NCBI RefSeq assembly: GCF_009905545.1
Contig: NZ_JAAALB010000039.1
Span: 1-58,702, forward strand
Length of the DNA: 58,702 bases
Direction of reading: 5' to 3'
Source of the DNA: Cellulophaga sp. BC115SP
Lineage (GTDB): Bacteria; Bacteroidota; Bacteroidia; Cytophagales; Spirosomataceae
The position numbers and the translations under genes are program-made. Shown one piece after another: positions 45,401 through 53,420 of the stretch (the stretch's first letter is position 1; every line of letters starts with the position of its first letter). The notes beneath the pieces are model-generated. The model searched no databases, was not told where the DNA came from, and was given only the letters and a program-made list of their open reading frames with translations.

Positions 45401-46528
45401 TTCTGCCAAACTATAGGACAAACTAGCATTTTTAAAGAGAGCATTGATAATACTTAAACCAAAATAGCTAAAAATACTTGGTGGGAGCGTGTTGGTAAGT
45501 TTTGACTTAGAAGATTGAATAAAATAACCGTAAAAGTAAATAATCAATTCAAAGACAATAGAATGGACGTTACTTTTCTGGTGAAAAGCATAATAATCTT
45601 CGTAGAACGTTATAAATTTAGATTTATCGACTTTTGCCAACGACAGTACATATCCGAAAAGTGAAAAGGTATTTGAATATCCTTTCTTTTTATTGTTTTC
45701 TTTTCTCCAAAGCTTAATCGACTTTTCGTACAGTTCAATCGCACGCGTATATTCTCCTTTCATTACTTCCGAGAAGGCATGCAATGCTAATATGTCGGAG
45801 TAACTATTATTTTCTTCAACAATTGCACTAAACTCCTGCCATTCTGCTCTAAAAAAATGATAGTAGGCTTTGTACAAATCTATTAACTGACTGTCGACAT
45901 TAAAGTCATTCAAGCCTGAAATAAACTGGCTTAAATCTTTTCCTATATTTAGGTAATACAGAAAAGCGTATTCGACACATTGAATTTGCTGACCAGCAAT
46001 GTAGCCTCCAAGTAAATTGGTAATATCTAATCCCGAACCAATTGCGTCTTGAAATAAGTTTATACGAGAATAGCTTACATAAACATCTTTCTGACTCTTG
46101 ACACTAAACTGACTAAAATCACCAGTATAAATAGCAACTCTAAACTCATTCAAATCGTTAAAATAAAGTCTATTATCAGTCATAAACCGACTATTAGCCT
46201 TTGTCAACTGTTGGATACTTTCCAGATAAGGACTTTTGATAAGTTCTTCAAATATATAGGTAGAAATCTCATCTGAAAGAGCTATTTCTGCTCCAAAATA
46301 GGTTCTTAAAAAACCTGTTTTCTTCAAGTCATCGATACATCTTTTGGTCTTTTGTTGTGTAAAATCCTTTCTATTCTCATCTTTGATTTGATATACATCA
46401 AATAATTTATATACTACCCCAATTGGTATGAATTTATTGAGATAGGAAAGCACCAACAGGATTTTTTTCTCTGCTTGCTCCAGCTCCTGATACTTCAATT
46501 TCAACTCTTCTGCACTAGCACTTGTCAT
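42428..46528 (-). CDS. SNF2-family DEAD/DEAH helicase-like ATPase
   Basis: 1366 residues. The C-terminal third is a complete SNF2 engine: motif I DDMGLGKT (near 935), motif II DEAQ (near 1031), motif [18 protein letters not shown], then helicase-C with motif V ([25 protein letters not shown]) and VI ([14 protein letters not shown], near 1307). The N-terminal 900 residues are of unknown fold: a probable winged-helix start, helical repeats (about 200-460) and beta-rich domains. ATP-driven DNA or nucleoprotein remodelling, as in RapA-like and bacterial SNF2 proteins, is likely; the target is unknown. Single gene. Confidence 0.92.
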   Translation of the reverse strand: [1366 protein letters not shown]

Positions 46529-46674
46529 ATTTATTCCTCTAATGATTCTTGAAACGCTAAAAGTCTAAAGTTAGTTACTTTCTGAATAATACTAAACATG
46601 ATAGGTTTATTCCATCTACTCTACCTATTAAAAAGTTTCTTTTTCTTAAAAGCTCGTATTTATTGAAAATAATT

Positions 46675-46734
46675 AATACATGATAACGAAAAAGGGATTG
46701 AGCAAGCTCAATCCCTTTTTCGTTATCATGTATT
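46675..46734 (-). terminator. 60-bp perfect palindrome, terminator of the symporter gene
   Basis: Perfect 29-bp arms around a 2-base AA centre. The core reads GGGATTGAGC...GCTCAATCCC, bordered by AAAAA/TTTTT. It begins 6 bp after the symporter stop codon on the minus strand and lies 147 bp upstream of the SNF2 gene. The arms extend beyond the T run, so they are longer than termination requires. Confidence 0.9.
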
Positions 46735-46739
46735 GCTAA

Positions 46740-47969
46740 TTACACATTCTGCAACTCACCTTCCAACTTCGACACCACACAAGTTGCCACTGCATTACCA
46801 GCAACCGAAGTTGCTGAACGTCCCATATCTAAGAATGGGTCTACGCCTAGAATGAGCGCAATACCTTCGGTAGGTAAATCAAACATGGCTAACGTTCCTG
46901 CGATTACGACTAATGAGGCACGTGGTACGCCTGCGATACCTTTTGAGGTAATCATCAACGTTAAAAGCATCGTAATTTGTTGTTCTAATGACAATGGTAC
47001 ACCATACGCCTGAGCGATAAAGCCTGTAGCAAAGGTCATATACATCATTGAACCATCGAGGTTAAAGCTATAACCTAATGGCAATACAAACCCGATGATA
47101 CGCTGCGAACACCCAAAACGTTCCAAAGCTGCAATAGTTTGTGGAAATGATGCTTCAGAACTAGCAGTACTAAATGATAAAAATAGCGCATCTTTTACTT
47201 CGGCCAATAATTTCCAATATGGAATTTTCATAACCAAACAAATAGCCCAAAGTACTACGAATATGAAGAAAAGTAATCCTCCAAAGAAACAAAGCAATAG
47301 GTAAGCATAGCTCACCAAAATTCCTAACCCTTTGCTAGCAACTACGGCAGTCATAGCACCCAATACGCCAAACGGAGCAAGCTCCATGACATAACTTACT
47401 ACTTTGAATACTGCTTCGGCTAAAGAATCAATGGCTTTGATGATAATCTTACCTTTATCACCAATCGAACCAAGTGCAATACCAAAAAAGATAGAGAATA
47501 CTACAATCTGAAGAATTTCATTTTCGGCTAATGCCTTAAACAAACTATCAGGAAAGATATGTAAGATAAAGTCTTCCATCGACTTCATTTTGCTACCAGT
47601 AATACCCGTATCTGTACCTGCTTGCGGACGAGGCCACTGTTGCACTTCGCCAGGACGGGTTACATTTACAACCACCATCCCCACGATTAACGATAAAATA
47701 GTAGCAAAGTAAAAATATAATAGGGTCTTGATACCAATACGACCTACCACTTTGAAATCCCCTAATTTGGCAATCCCTACTACCAATGTACAAAATACCA
47801 ACGGCCCAACAATCATCTTGATGAGCTTAAGGAATACCTTACTGAGGATTTGAAATTTTGATGAAATGGCCGCAGCCGCCTCTGGACTCATACTCACATT
47901 CAGAAACTGTCCGATGGCTACACCAATCACAAAACCCAATAGAATTTTTGTCGTAATGTTTAATTTCAT
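46740..47969 (-). CDS. Dicarboxylate/amino acid:cation symporter (DAACS, GltP-like)
   Basis: 409 residues, eight membrane helices plus two re-entrant loops. Family motifs: AFSTASSEASFP-like SFSTASSEASFPQT (HP1 serine-rich loop), NLDGSMMYMTFATGF (TM7, NMDGT equivalent), GIAGVPRASLVVI (HP2), and GVDPFLDMGRSATSVAGNA (TM8, with Asp/Arg and Asn for substrate and cation). It takes up glutamate, aspartate or C4-dicarboxylates with Na+ or H+. Exact substrate not determined. Confidence 0.93.
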   Translation of the reverse strand: MKLNITTKILLGFVIGVAIGQFLNVSMSPEAAAAISSKFQILSKVFLKLIKMIVGPLVFCTLVVGIAKLGDFKVVGRIGIKTLLYFYFATILSLIVGMVVVNVTRPGEVQQWPRPQAGTDTGITGSKMKSMEDFILHIFPDSLFKALAENEILQIVVFSIFFGIALGSIGDKGKIIIKAIDSLAEAVFKVVSYVMELAPFGVLGAMTAVVASKGLGILVSYAYLLLCFFGGLLFFIFVVLWAICLVMKIPYWKLLAEVKDALFLSFSTASSEASFPQTIAALERFGCSQRIIGFVLPLGYSFNLDGSMMYMTFATGFIAQAYGVPLSLEQQITMLLTLMITSKGIAGVPRASLVVIAGTLAMFDLPTEGIALILGVDPFLDMGRSATSVAGNAVATCVVSKLEGELQNV

Positions 47970-48063
47970 TTGATAAATGTTTAGTCTGTAATACGAAGTT
48001 TTCTTCCGATTAGAGCTTGTTTAAATTTTATAAATCATTAAAAGAGAAAAAGTTTATATCTAT

Positions 48064-48149
48064 GAAATCCTATTGTTTGAGCCGAAGGCGAGTTTAGGAT
48101 TTCTTGACTTTCTTTTGTTACTTTTCTTGTGTCAAGACAAGAAAAGTAA
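48064..48149. repeat. Compound inverted repeat
   Basis: Two adjacent hairpins: GAAATCCTA/TAGGATTTC (48064-48072, 48095-48103) and perfect 13-bp TTACTTTTCTTGT/ACAAGAAAAGTAA (48118-48130, 48137-48149). The second carries no T tract. Looks like a REP-type intergenic element in the 329-bp gap before the symporter; the rest of that gap holds nothing recognisable. Confidence 0.7.
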
Positions 48150-48240
48150 GGTGTGGCGAAAGGAAATTTAGTTTTTTCAAAAATGTCAAATAAAATTTTC
48201 AAACCTTCTCTTAGTGGATTTTGAATTAACGAAATAAAGC

Positions 48241-48276
48241 AAAAAATCCACCCTTTGCAAATAGAGTGGATTCTGT
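48241..48276 (-). terminator. Terminator of the SRPBCC gene
   Basis: Arms AATCCACCCT and AGAGTGGATT (one mismatch) with a T6 run in the minus direction, 23 bp beyond the stop at 48299. Confidence 0.75.
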
Positions 48277-48298
48277 TTTAGGATTTTGAGTAACAAAT

Positions 48299-48736
48299 CT
48301 ACGTATTGAAGTATCTTCTGTAAATTGGTTTTCTGTACAAAAATTGAAGATATAAAACTGGATAAATCAAAAAGTCCAAAATTATATTTGGTGTTTTATA
48401 TTTTATATCATCAATTATATAGGTCTGCTCATTTTCTCTAACAATTCGATGTTTGTGCAGCCAAGTACTCAAAAAAAATGGCAACCTACTTCCCTTATCT
48501 ACAAAATAGTATTCTCCGTCCGCTTTTTGATGCTCAATAATATCTGATTCCCAATTTTGTTTAAAAAAGATAAAATCTAACTCTATTCCAACTTTATCGC
48601 CAGTCAAACATCCGTCAAATCGTAATACTCGAAAGGGTGGAAATGGAGGAGCCAAAGCCTTGAAAAGCTTTTCATCAAAACCATCCCACACTTCTTGGAT
48701 ACTTTTTTCAACTGAGGTCTTCAGAAAAATATTCAT
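48299..48736 (-). CDS. SRPBCC-like ligand-binding domain protein
   Basis: 145 residues from the ATG at 48736 (an upstream ATG at 48793 would add 19 residues). The order of a START/SRPBCC fold is visible: first strand and helix NIFLKTSVEKSIQEVWDGFD, PPFPPFRVLRFDG, several strands (KVGIELDFI, YYFVDKG, HKHRIVREN), and a long last helix (NIILDFLIYPVLYLQFLYRKP). It would hold a hydrophobic ligand. No catalytic residues or partner known. Single gene with terminator. Confidence 0.72.
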   Translation of the reverse strand: MNIFLKTSVEKSIQEVWDGFDEKLFKALAPPFPPFRVLRFDGCLTGDKVGIELDFIFFKQNWESDIIEHQKADGEYYFVDKGSRLPFFLSTWLHKHRIVRENEQTYIIDDIKYKTPNIILDFLIYPVLYLQFLYRKPIYRRYFNT

Positions 48737-48837
48737 ATAGTTCAAAAGCAAGCTTAGGTATTCTTTGCTTTTCCTTAATAACTCTCTTTCCACTTAAAAG
48801 TTTGAACAAAGGTTGGTCATCTTTCACTAAACATATT

Positions 48838-49179
48838 TTAGTGTTTCATTCCCTTACTAGTTTTTTGGCAACAACTTGGAAGTTTGCTATGTGCCTCCTC
48901 ATTTTTTTGTACATCGTCGGCGTCGTAACCTGTTTCTGTAATCACTTTTTTAAGTGCTTCAACATTGGTTTTCTTTGGGTTAAAAGTCACCGAAACGACT
49001 TTATCATCCAAATTCAGATTCACATCTTTAACGCCCTTCGTAAATGCCAAACGTTTTTCGATACGCTCTTTGCACATTTCACAAATAGCCGATGTTTTGA
49101 TTTTTACCGTCGATGGATTATCTGCAAAGGATAAAAATGTGGTGAGTATCAATACCCACATAATTGCTAGCTTTTTCAT
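48838..49179 (-). CDS. Secreted heavy-metal-associated (HMA) domain protein
   Basis: 113 residues with a signal peptide ending near SFADN. An HMA fold: TVKIKTSAICEMCKERIEKRL carries CxxC (split over residues 25-45), then VNLNLDDKVVSVTFNP and VEALKKVITETGYDADD. The tail has a CC pair (SCCQK) and a His. It likely binds Cu(I) or another soft metal in the periplasm. It is the last gene of the probable metal locus. Confidence 0.88.
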   Translation of the reverse strand: MKKLAIMWVLILTTFLSFADNPSTVKIKTSAICEMCKERIEKRLAFTKGVKDVNLNLDDKVVSVTFNPKKTNVEALKKVITETGYDADDVQKNEEAHSKLPSCCQKTSKGMKH

Positions 49180-49213
49180 GTTGATGTTTATTAGAAGTTT
49201 AAAATAACAATTA

Positions 49214-49259
49214 AAAACGATGAGTTAAGAATGACGCTACATTCTCAACTCATCGTTTT
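49214..49259 (-). terminator. Hairpin between HMA and HMBD genes
   Basis: 20-bp arms (49214-49233, 49240-49259) with one mismatch, core AAAACGATGAGTT/AACTCATCGTTTT. It begins 2 bp after the metal-binding lipoprotein stop codon and separates it from the HMA gene. Confidence 0.85.
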
Positions 49260-49261
49260 GC

Positions 49262-49501
49262 TTACTTAACCTGAGCCAAATCCATACCACAAGATGGGCA
49301 TTTTCCAGCTTGAGCATACGTTTTTTCTCCCTCACATTTCATTGGACATTTATAAGCTTTTGTGCTATCGCTGTGTGCTTCTGCATGCTGAGTAGAATCC
49401 GCTGCTACAGCTTCTGTTTTTGTTTCTTCTTTCGCAGCTTCTTTTTGTCCACATGATGCCAATCCTGTTGCAAGCATCGCTAATACCAATAGTTTTTTCA
49501 T
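49262..49501 (-). CDS. Heavy-metal-binding (HMBD) lipoprotein
   Basis: 79 residues. Lipoprotein signal with Cys in GLASCGQKEA, a short acidic and His-containing linker, and a C-terminal metal-binding module YKCPMKCEGE...CPSCGMDL (Cys, Met and Cys-x-x-Cys) of the kind found at the N-termini of copper/silver efflux proteins. It likely captures copper at the membrane. It lies 45 bp downstream of the TonB receptor in the same direction. Confidence 0.88.
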   Translation of the reverse strand: MKKLLVLAMLATGLASCGQKEAAKEETKTEAVAADSTQHAEAHSDSTKAYKCPMKCEGEKTYAQAGKCPSCGMDLAQVK

Positions 49502-49546
49502 GAGTTTGATTTTTAAATTGAGTTTATGAATAAATTTACGTTTATA

Positions 49547-51796
49547 CTAGACTTTCGAAGGAATTTTCCAACGCATTCCTACATACACCATTCTTCCTGT
49601 GATAGGTCCCCAGACCATTGAGGCATCAAAGTGTTGACTAAATGGGTTACTAGCGCTCATAATTGGATTACTTTGTCTAAATCCTGTCAGGTTTTCTCCT
49701 CCAACATACAGCTCCCAACGATAAAACCCTCTAGTAACTTGGGCGTTGATATTAGAAAAAGCTGGAGCGTAGACTGGCTCAGAATCTATGGTTTGAACAT
49801 GCTCATGGCTTGCATCAGGAATGCGACGTTTGCCATTCCACTGCCATGTAAGGTCAAATTTCCATTTGTCAAACTTGGTAGCATAGCCCACATTTACAAG
49901 AATTCTATCTCGGTTGACAAACATTTTAGGTAGCAAAGCCAATTCTCCTGAGCTTGTCACTATATCGTTTTTCACATCAAATAAGCGATAAGCCAATTTC
50001 ACATCCATTCGTTTGATGGGCGAATAATTTAGCTCAGCCTGGAAACTATTAGAATAGCTTTTGCCTCGTTGATTATAAAACTTGATATAATAAGCTGACT
50101 CCATGTCTACAGTCAATTGATTATTGAAATCGGTACGATAGTAGTCTAAGGTCAAATTGGCATTGCGAGTACCTACTTTAAAGTCATGACTTAAACTTGC
50201 GCCATAATTCCATGATTCTTCAGGGCGAATTTGATCGAGTACCAATAGTTGTCTTGAGTTAACTAACATCGCAAAGTTTTCGGCAATAGCATTGGGCATT
50301 CTCCAGCCTTTACCTGCGCTTGCTCGCAAGTGTGTGTTGCTCGACAAGTCATATTTTGCATGAATTCTTGGCGTAAAACGATTTCCATAAAGATTATGAA
50401 AATCCATGCGTCCACCCAAGACCAACGTGAATTTTTCAGGAATTACATAAGTATATTCACCAAATACACCTGGCACTATTTCATTGCGATGAAAAGCCGA
50501 ATCTAAATAGCTTTCACGATACGAATCCGCGATAAAACTTGCTCCTACTTTATAAGTGTGATTGGTATTGTCGATGATATTTTGATAAATCAAATTACTG
50601 TAAAACGTCTTCTGTAATCCTGTATAACTACGAGATGTCAAACCAAAATACGCATTGGCATCATGTACAGAAGCATTCATAATAAAGCCCAAACCTTTGT
50701 AAGGTTTTTCTGGAAAAAGCGCTGCAATCTTCGCAAATGCCTCTACCCTTTTGGTTCTATTGCCAAACTCGTAATAAGGCTTATTGACAAAATCAGCAGC
50801 ATTTTGTCCTCCTGTTCTATTTTCATACAAGCCTTTTATGCCAAATTGTGCCATCATACGGTCAGACTGATATTTCCAGCGATTGAGTGCAGTAGCCAAA
50901 CCAAATAACGGCACATCTCTAAACGTATCGTGGTTTTGATCAATCGAAATACTTTGTCCCGAACCGTGCGTCAACAAACCTACCGACCATTTATCATTCA
51001 ATTTACGAGCGGTATTGATATTCAACTCCCCACGACCAAAAGAATTAATATAGGTATTCACATACAGTTTGTCTGAATCATCAGGTTTTTGGAGCTCTAC
51101 ATTCAATGCTCCAGTCATTGATTCATAGCCATTTACAACCGAACTTGCGCCTTTTGATACATCAATCGAAGAAATCCAAGTACCAGGAATATAGTTTAAT
51201 CCAAAAGTAGTTGCCAACCCACGAACACTTGGGATATTCTCTACATTGGTTTGTACATAATTACCTGACAAACCCAACATTTGAATTTGTTTAGACCCCG
51301 TAATCGCATCCGCATAACTCACAGATACAGAAGCATTTGTCTCAAAACTTTCAGATAAGTTACAACACGCAGCTTTTGCCAATGTTTTGGTATTAATAAA
51401 CTCTGTTTGTATGGGATTTAGTCGGTCGATATTGGTAGGAGATGAAGTAACCGTTACTTCGTTAAGCTGACCAGCTACTTGCAAAAGTACTTTCACAAAT
51501 CCAGTGGTGTGTACCATAAGCGTATCAGTTTTATAACCTACAAAACTTACAATAAGCTCATGATTTTCAGGCTTTTTCGAGATAGAAAAATTTCCCTCCG
51601 TATCGGTAAGTACACCACTTTTGGCATTGGCCCAGCGCACACTAGCACCAATAAGAGGCTCTAAAGAGTTATCACTTTTTTGCTCATAAACAGCACCTTT
51701 TACCACTGTTTGAGCCATGATTGAATAAGAAGAAATAAAGAGCAGGATTACTCCAAGAATTATACTAGGAATCAACCCTTTATAGGTAGTTTTCAT
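49547..51796 (-). CDS. TonB-dependent receptor (metal locus)
   Basis: About 749 residues from the ATG at 51796; earlier ATGs at 51841 and 51808 add only a few residues. Signal peptide (LIPSIILGVILLFISSYSIMA), a carboxypeptidase-regulatory-like domain with TDTEGNFSISKK, a plug with an unusual AACCNLSESFETN and NIPSVRGLATTFG, and a 22-strand barrel ending GMRWKIPSKV. TonB-driven uptake of a metal or metal complex across the outer membrane is likely, given its HYC_CC_PP, HMBD and HMA neighbours. The ligand is not shown by sequence. Confidence 0.92.
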   Translation of the reverse strand: MKTTYKGLIPSIILGVILLFISSYSIMAQTVVKGAVYEQKSDNSLEPLIGASVRWANAKSGVLTDTEGNFSISKKPENHELIVSFVGYKTDTLMVHTTGFVKVLLQVAGQLNEVTVTSSPTNIDRLNPIQTEFINTKTLAKAACCNLSESFETNASVSVSYADAITGSKQIQMLGLSGNYVQTNVENIPSVRGLATTFGLNYIPGTWISSIDVSKGASSVVNGYESMTGALNVELQKPDDSDKLYVNTYINSFGRGELNINTARKLNDKWSVGLLTHGSGQSISIDQNHDTFRDVPLFGLATALNRWKYQSDRMMAQFGIKGLYENRTGGQNAADFVNKPYYEFGNRTKRVEAFAKIAALFPEKPYKGLGFIMNASVHDANAYFGLTSRSYTGLQKTFYSNLIYQNIIDNTNHTYKVGASFIADSYRESYLDSAFHRNEIVPGVFGEYTYVIPEKFTLVLGGRMDFHNLYGNRFTPRIHAKYDLSSNTHLRASAGKGWRMPNAIAENFAMLVNSRQLLVLDQIRPEESWNYGASLSHDFKVGTRNANLTLDYYRTDFNNQLTVDMESAYYIKFYNQRGKSYSNSFQAELNYSPIKRMDVKLAYRLFDVKNDIVTSSGELALLPKMFVNRDRILVNVGYATKFDKWKFDLTWQWNGKRRIPDASHEHVQTIDSEPVYAPAFSNINAQVTRGFYRWELYVGGENLTGFRQSNPIMSASNPFSQHFDASMVWGPITGRMVYVGMRWKIPSKV

Positions 51797-51887
51797 AAAA
51801 TCTTTCATTTTGAGGAAATATAAAAAGTGAGGCATTTTCAAAAATGCACACCTTTAACACACTAATGATATGATCAAAAGTGTAATC

Positions 51888-52322
51888 TCAAATGAGGAAA
51901 GATTGAATTTTAACAAGAATTTGGCGCCCCGAAGGTGGTGGCGCAGGAGAATGGTAATATAAAACAGAAGCCGTTTCGATAGGCAAAATCTCGTTGCGGA
52001 AAACCCACATCGGAGGCATTTGGCTTTCCCAAATCAAAGAAACATGGTCAATCGAATCAGTATAGGTATTCTGACTTGATTCTGTTGTTACTTTGGCATG
52101 AAAAACCTTATCGTTACAGCATTTGGATTTTTTGTAAGAAGGGGATTTAGTTTGAAATTGCTTTTTTTCTTTAACAGAACAACAACCTCTAACTTTACTC
52201 AACGACCATACTTTCTCTCCTTTAATTTTACAATAATGCTCATTCATAGCAAAGCCAGCGCTCGAAAGAAGCACTTGCAAAGCCAAAAACAGGCAAAATA
52301 TGCGTGAGAGAAAAAGTTTCAT
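51888..52322 (-). CDS. HYC_CC_PP family protein
   Basis: 144 residues. Signal peptide (KLFLSRIFCLFLALQVLLSSAGFA), then the family marks in order: EHYCKIKG (HYC), RGCCSVKEK (CC), KCCNDK (second CC) and PAPPPSGR (PP). The cysteine pairs may bind metal. Members of this Bacteroidota family occur next to TonB receptors and copper genes. Function not established. It starts 3 bp after the small gene ahead and lies 46 bp before the receptor, so they form one operon. Confidence 0.88.
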   Translation of the reverse strand: MKLFLSRIFCLFLALQVLLSSAGFAMNEHYCKIKGEKVWSLSKVRGCCSVKEKKQFQTKSPSYKKSKCCNDKVFHAKVTTESSQNTYTDSIDHVSLIWESQMPPMWVFRNEILPIETASVLYYHSPAPPPSGRQILVKIQSFLI

Positions 52323-52325
52323 ATA

Positions 52326-52649
52326 TTACTTTAAATGGAACAATGCATTTATAAAATTGATAAACACAACATGAAGACTATTGGCTATCCATTGAATCAA
52401 TGAATCGGTTACTTTTTTATCAGAATCATCCGAATCTTGATTTGAATTATTGGAGCTTTCTTTCTTATCCTTGTCCTGCTCCAACTTCAATCTTTCAAGA
52501 CTCTGACTAGAATCAGCTCTCATTTCTGATTTATGGCGACGATTTTCGAGAACCGTTGTCGGCTCAACCAAACCAAATCCACTACTACTGACCCATACGC
52601 CAAGTAGTAAAGTTGAAAGCAAAATTTTATTTTGAGTAGATGTTTTCAT
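52326..52649 (-). CDS. Small exported protein, unknown function
   Basis: 107 residues with a signal-like N-terminus (KILLSTLLLGVWVSSSGFGL), a long hydrophilic spacer rich in Asp, Lys, Ser and Asn (about 45-80), and a hydrophobic C-terminal helix (LIQWIANSLHVVFINFINALF). I do not recognise a family. It is the first gene of the metal operon, 3 bp ahead of the HYC_CC_PP gene, so it probably has a related role. Confidence 0.7.
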   Translation of the reverse strand: MKTSTQNKILLSTLLLGVWVSSSGFGLVEPTTVLENRRHKSEMRADSSQSLERLKLEQDKDKKESSNNSNQDSDDSDKKVTDSLIQWIANSLHVVFINFINALFHLK

Positions 52650-52776
52650 ACTGAGAAGGTTATCAAGGCTAAAAAGAACGTTACTTCAAATGACATTGCA
52701 ATTTACAAAACTTCTCGATTCGAAAAAAAGTTTCAAACGTTAATATTTGTTAACCCACTAAAATATAAAATGTTAT

Positions 52777-53109
52777 CTAAAAGAGTCTTGCACCATTAGG
52801 AACGTTCCGCTCAACGGTAGTGAGAACGACCTCTCCGTCGCTTTGTTCAAAACCCGTCACCAACACTTCAGAAATAAAGTTGGCTATTTGTCGAGGAGGA
52901 AAATTCACCACACAAATCACCTGTCTGCCGATAAGCTCCTCTTTGGTGTAGAGCTTAGTAATCTGAGCAGAAGATTTTTTAATACCAATTTCTTCACCCA
53001 AATCTACTTTGAGTTGATAAGCAGGCTTTTTCGCTTTGGGAAAATCCTGCACTTCGATAATAGTCCCCACACGGAGGTCTACTTTTTCAAAATCCTGCCA
53101 AGTTATCAT
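52777..53109 (-). CDS. csaA: CsaA-like tRNA-binding domain protein
   Basis: 110 residues from the ATG at 53109 (an upstream ATG at 53223 would add 38 residues that do not fit the family). OB-fold of the EMAP/Trbp111 type: [41 protein letters not shown], and [21 protein letters not shown], which match CsaA closely. It binds tRNA and is described as a chaperone-like export factor in Bacillus. Cytoplasmic, single gene. Confidence 0.92.
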   Translation of the reverse strand: MITWQDFEKVDLRVGTIIEVQDFPKAKKPAYQLKVDLGEEIGIKKSSAQITKLYTKEELIGRQVICVVNFPPRQIANFISEVLVTGFEQSDGEVVLTTVERNVPNGARLF

Positions 53110-53381
53110 TAAATAAATTTCTTGATTCTTGTTAAAAAAAATGCGTAAACGGTCGATGATTGAGTAAACGGTTGACACCTTCCACGGGTTATCTCTTACA
53201 TTTGTTACAGATTCCTGCACCAAACAGCTACGGAAGTAGTTGATTTTTAGATTATCACGAATATTCTACACTAGTCACGTTTAAACAAATAATATCATGG
53301 GTTACAGATGTACCCTTTTACCTTACCCCTGGCAAATTAATAGTTTCATTTTACACAAAAGTTCACTTAAATCTTAAATTT
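53110..53381. other. Gap upstream of csaA
   Basis: About 270 bp between the csaA start and the DUF3298 terminator, AT-rich with no coding signal. A short frame runs upstream of the csaA start but looks unlike a real gene. Confidence 0.4.
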
Positions 53382-53418
53382 AAAAGAGGCAATTTCAATC
53401 GATTTTGCCTCTTTTTTT
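53382..53418 (-). terminator. Terminator of the DUF3298 gene
   Basis: Arms AAAAGAGGCAA and TTGCCTCTTTT around a 12-base loop, just beyond the stop at 53421, with a T run in the minus direction. Confidence 0.85.
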
Positions 53419-53420
53419 AT

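Noticed and set aside
53110-53223. CsaA start at 53223
   Set aside because: The extra 38 residues do not match the compact Trbp111-like family, which starts at the [14 protein letters not shown] segment.
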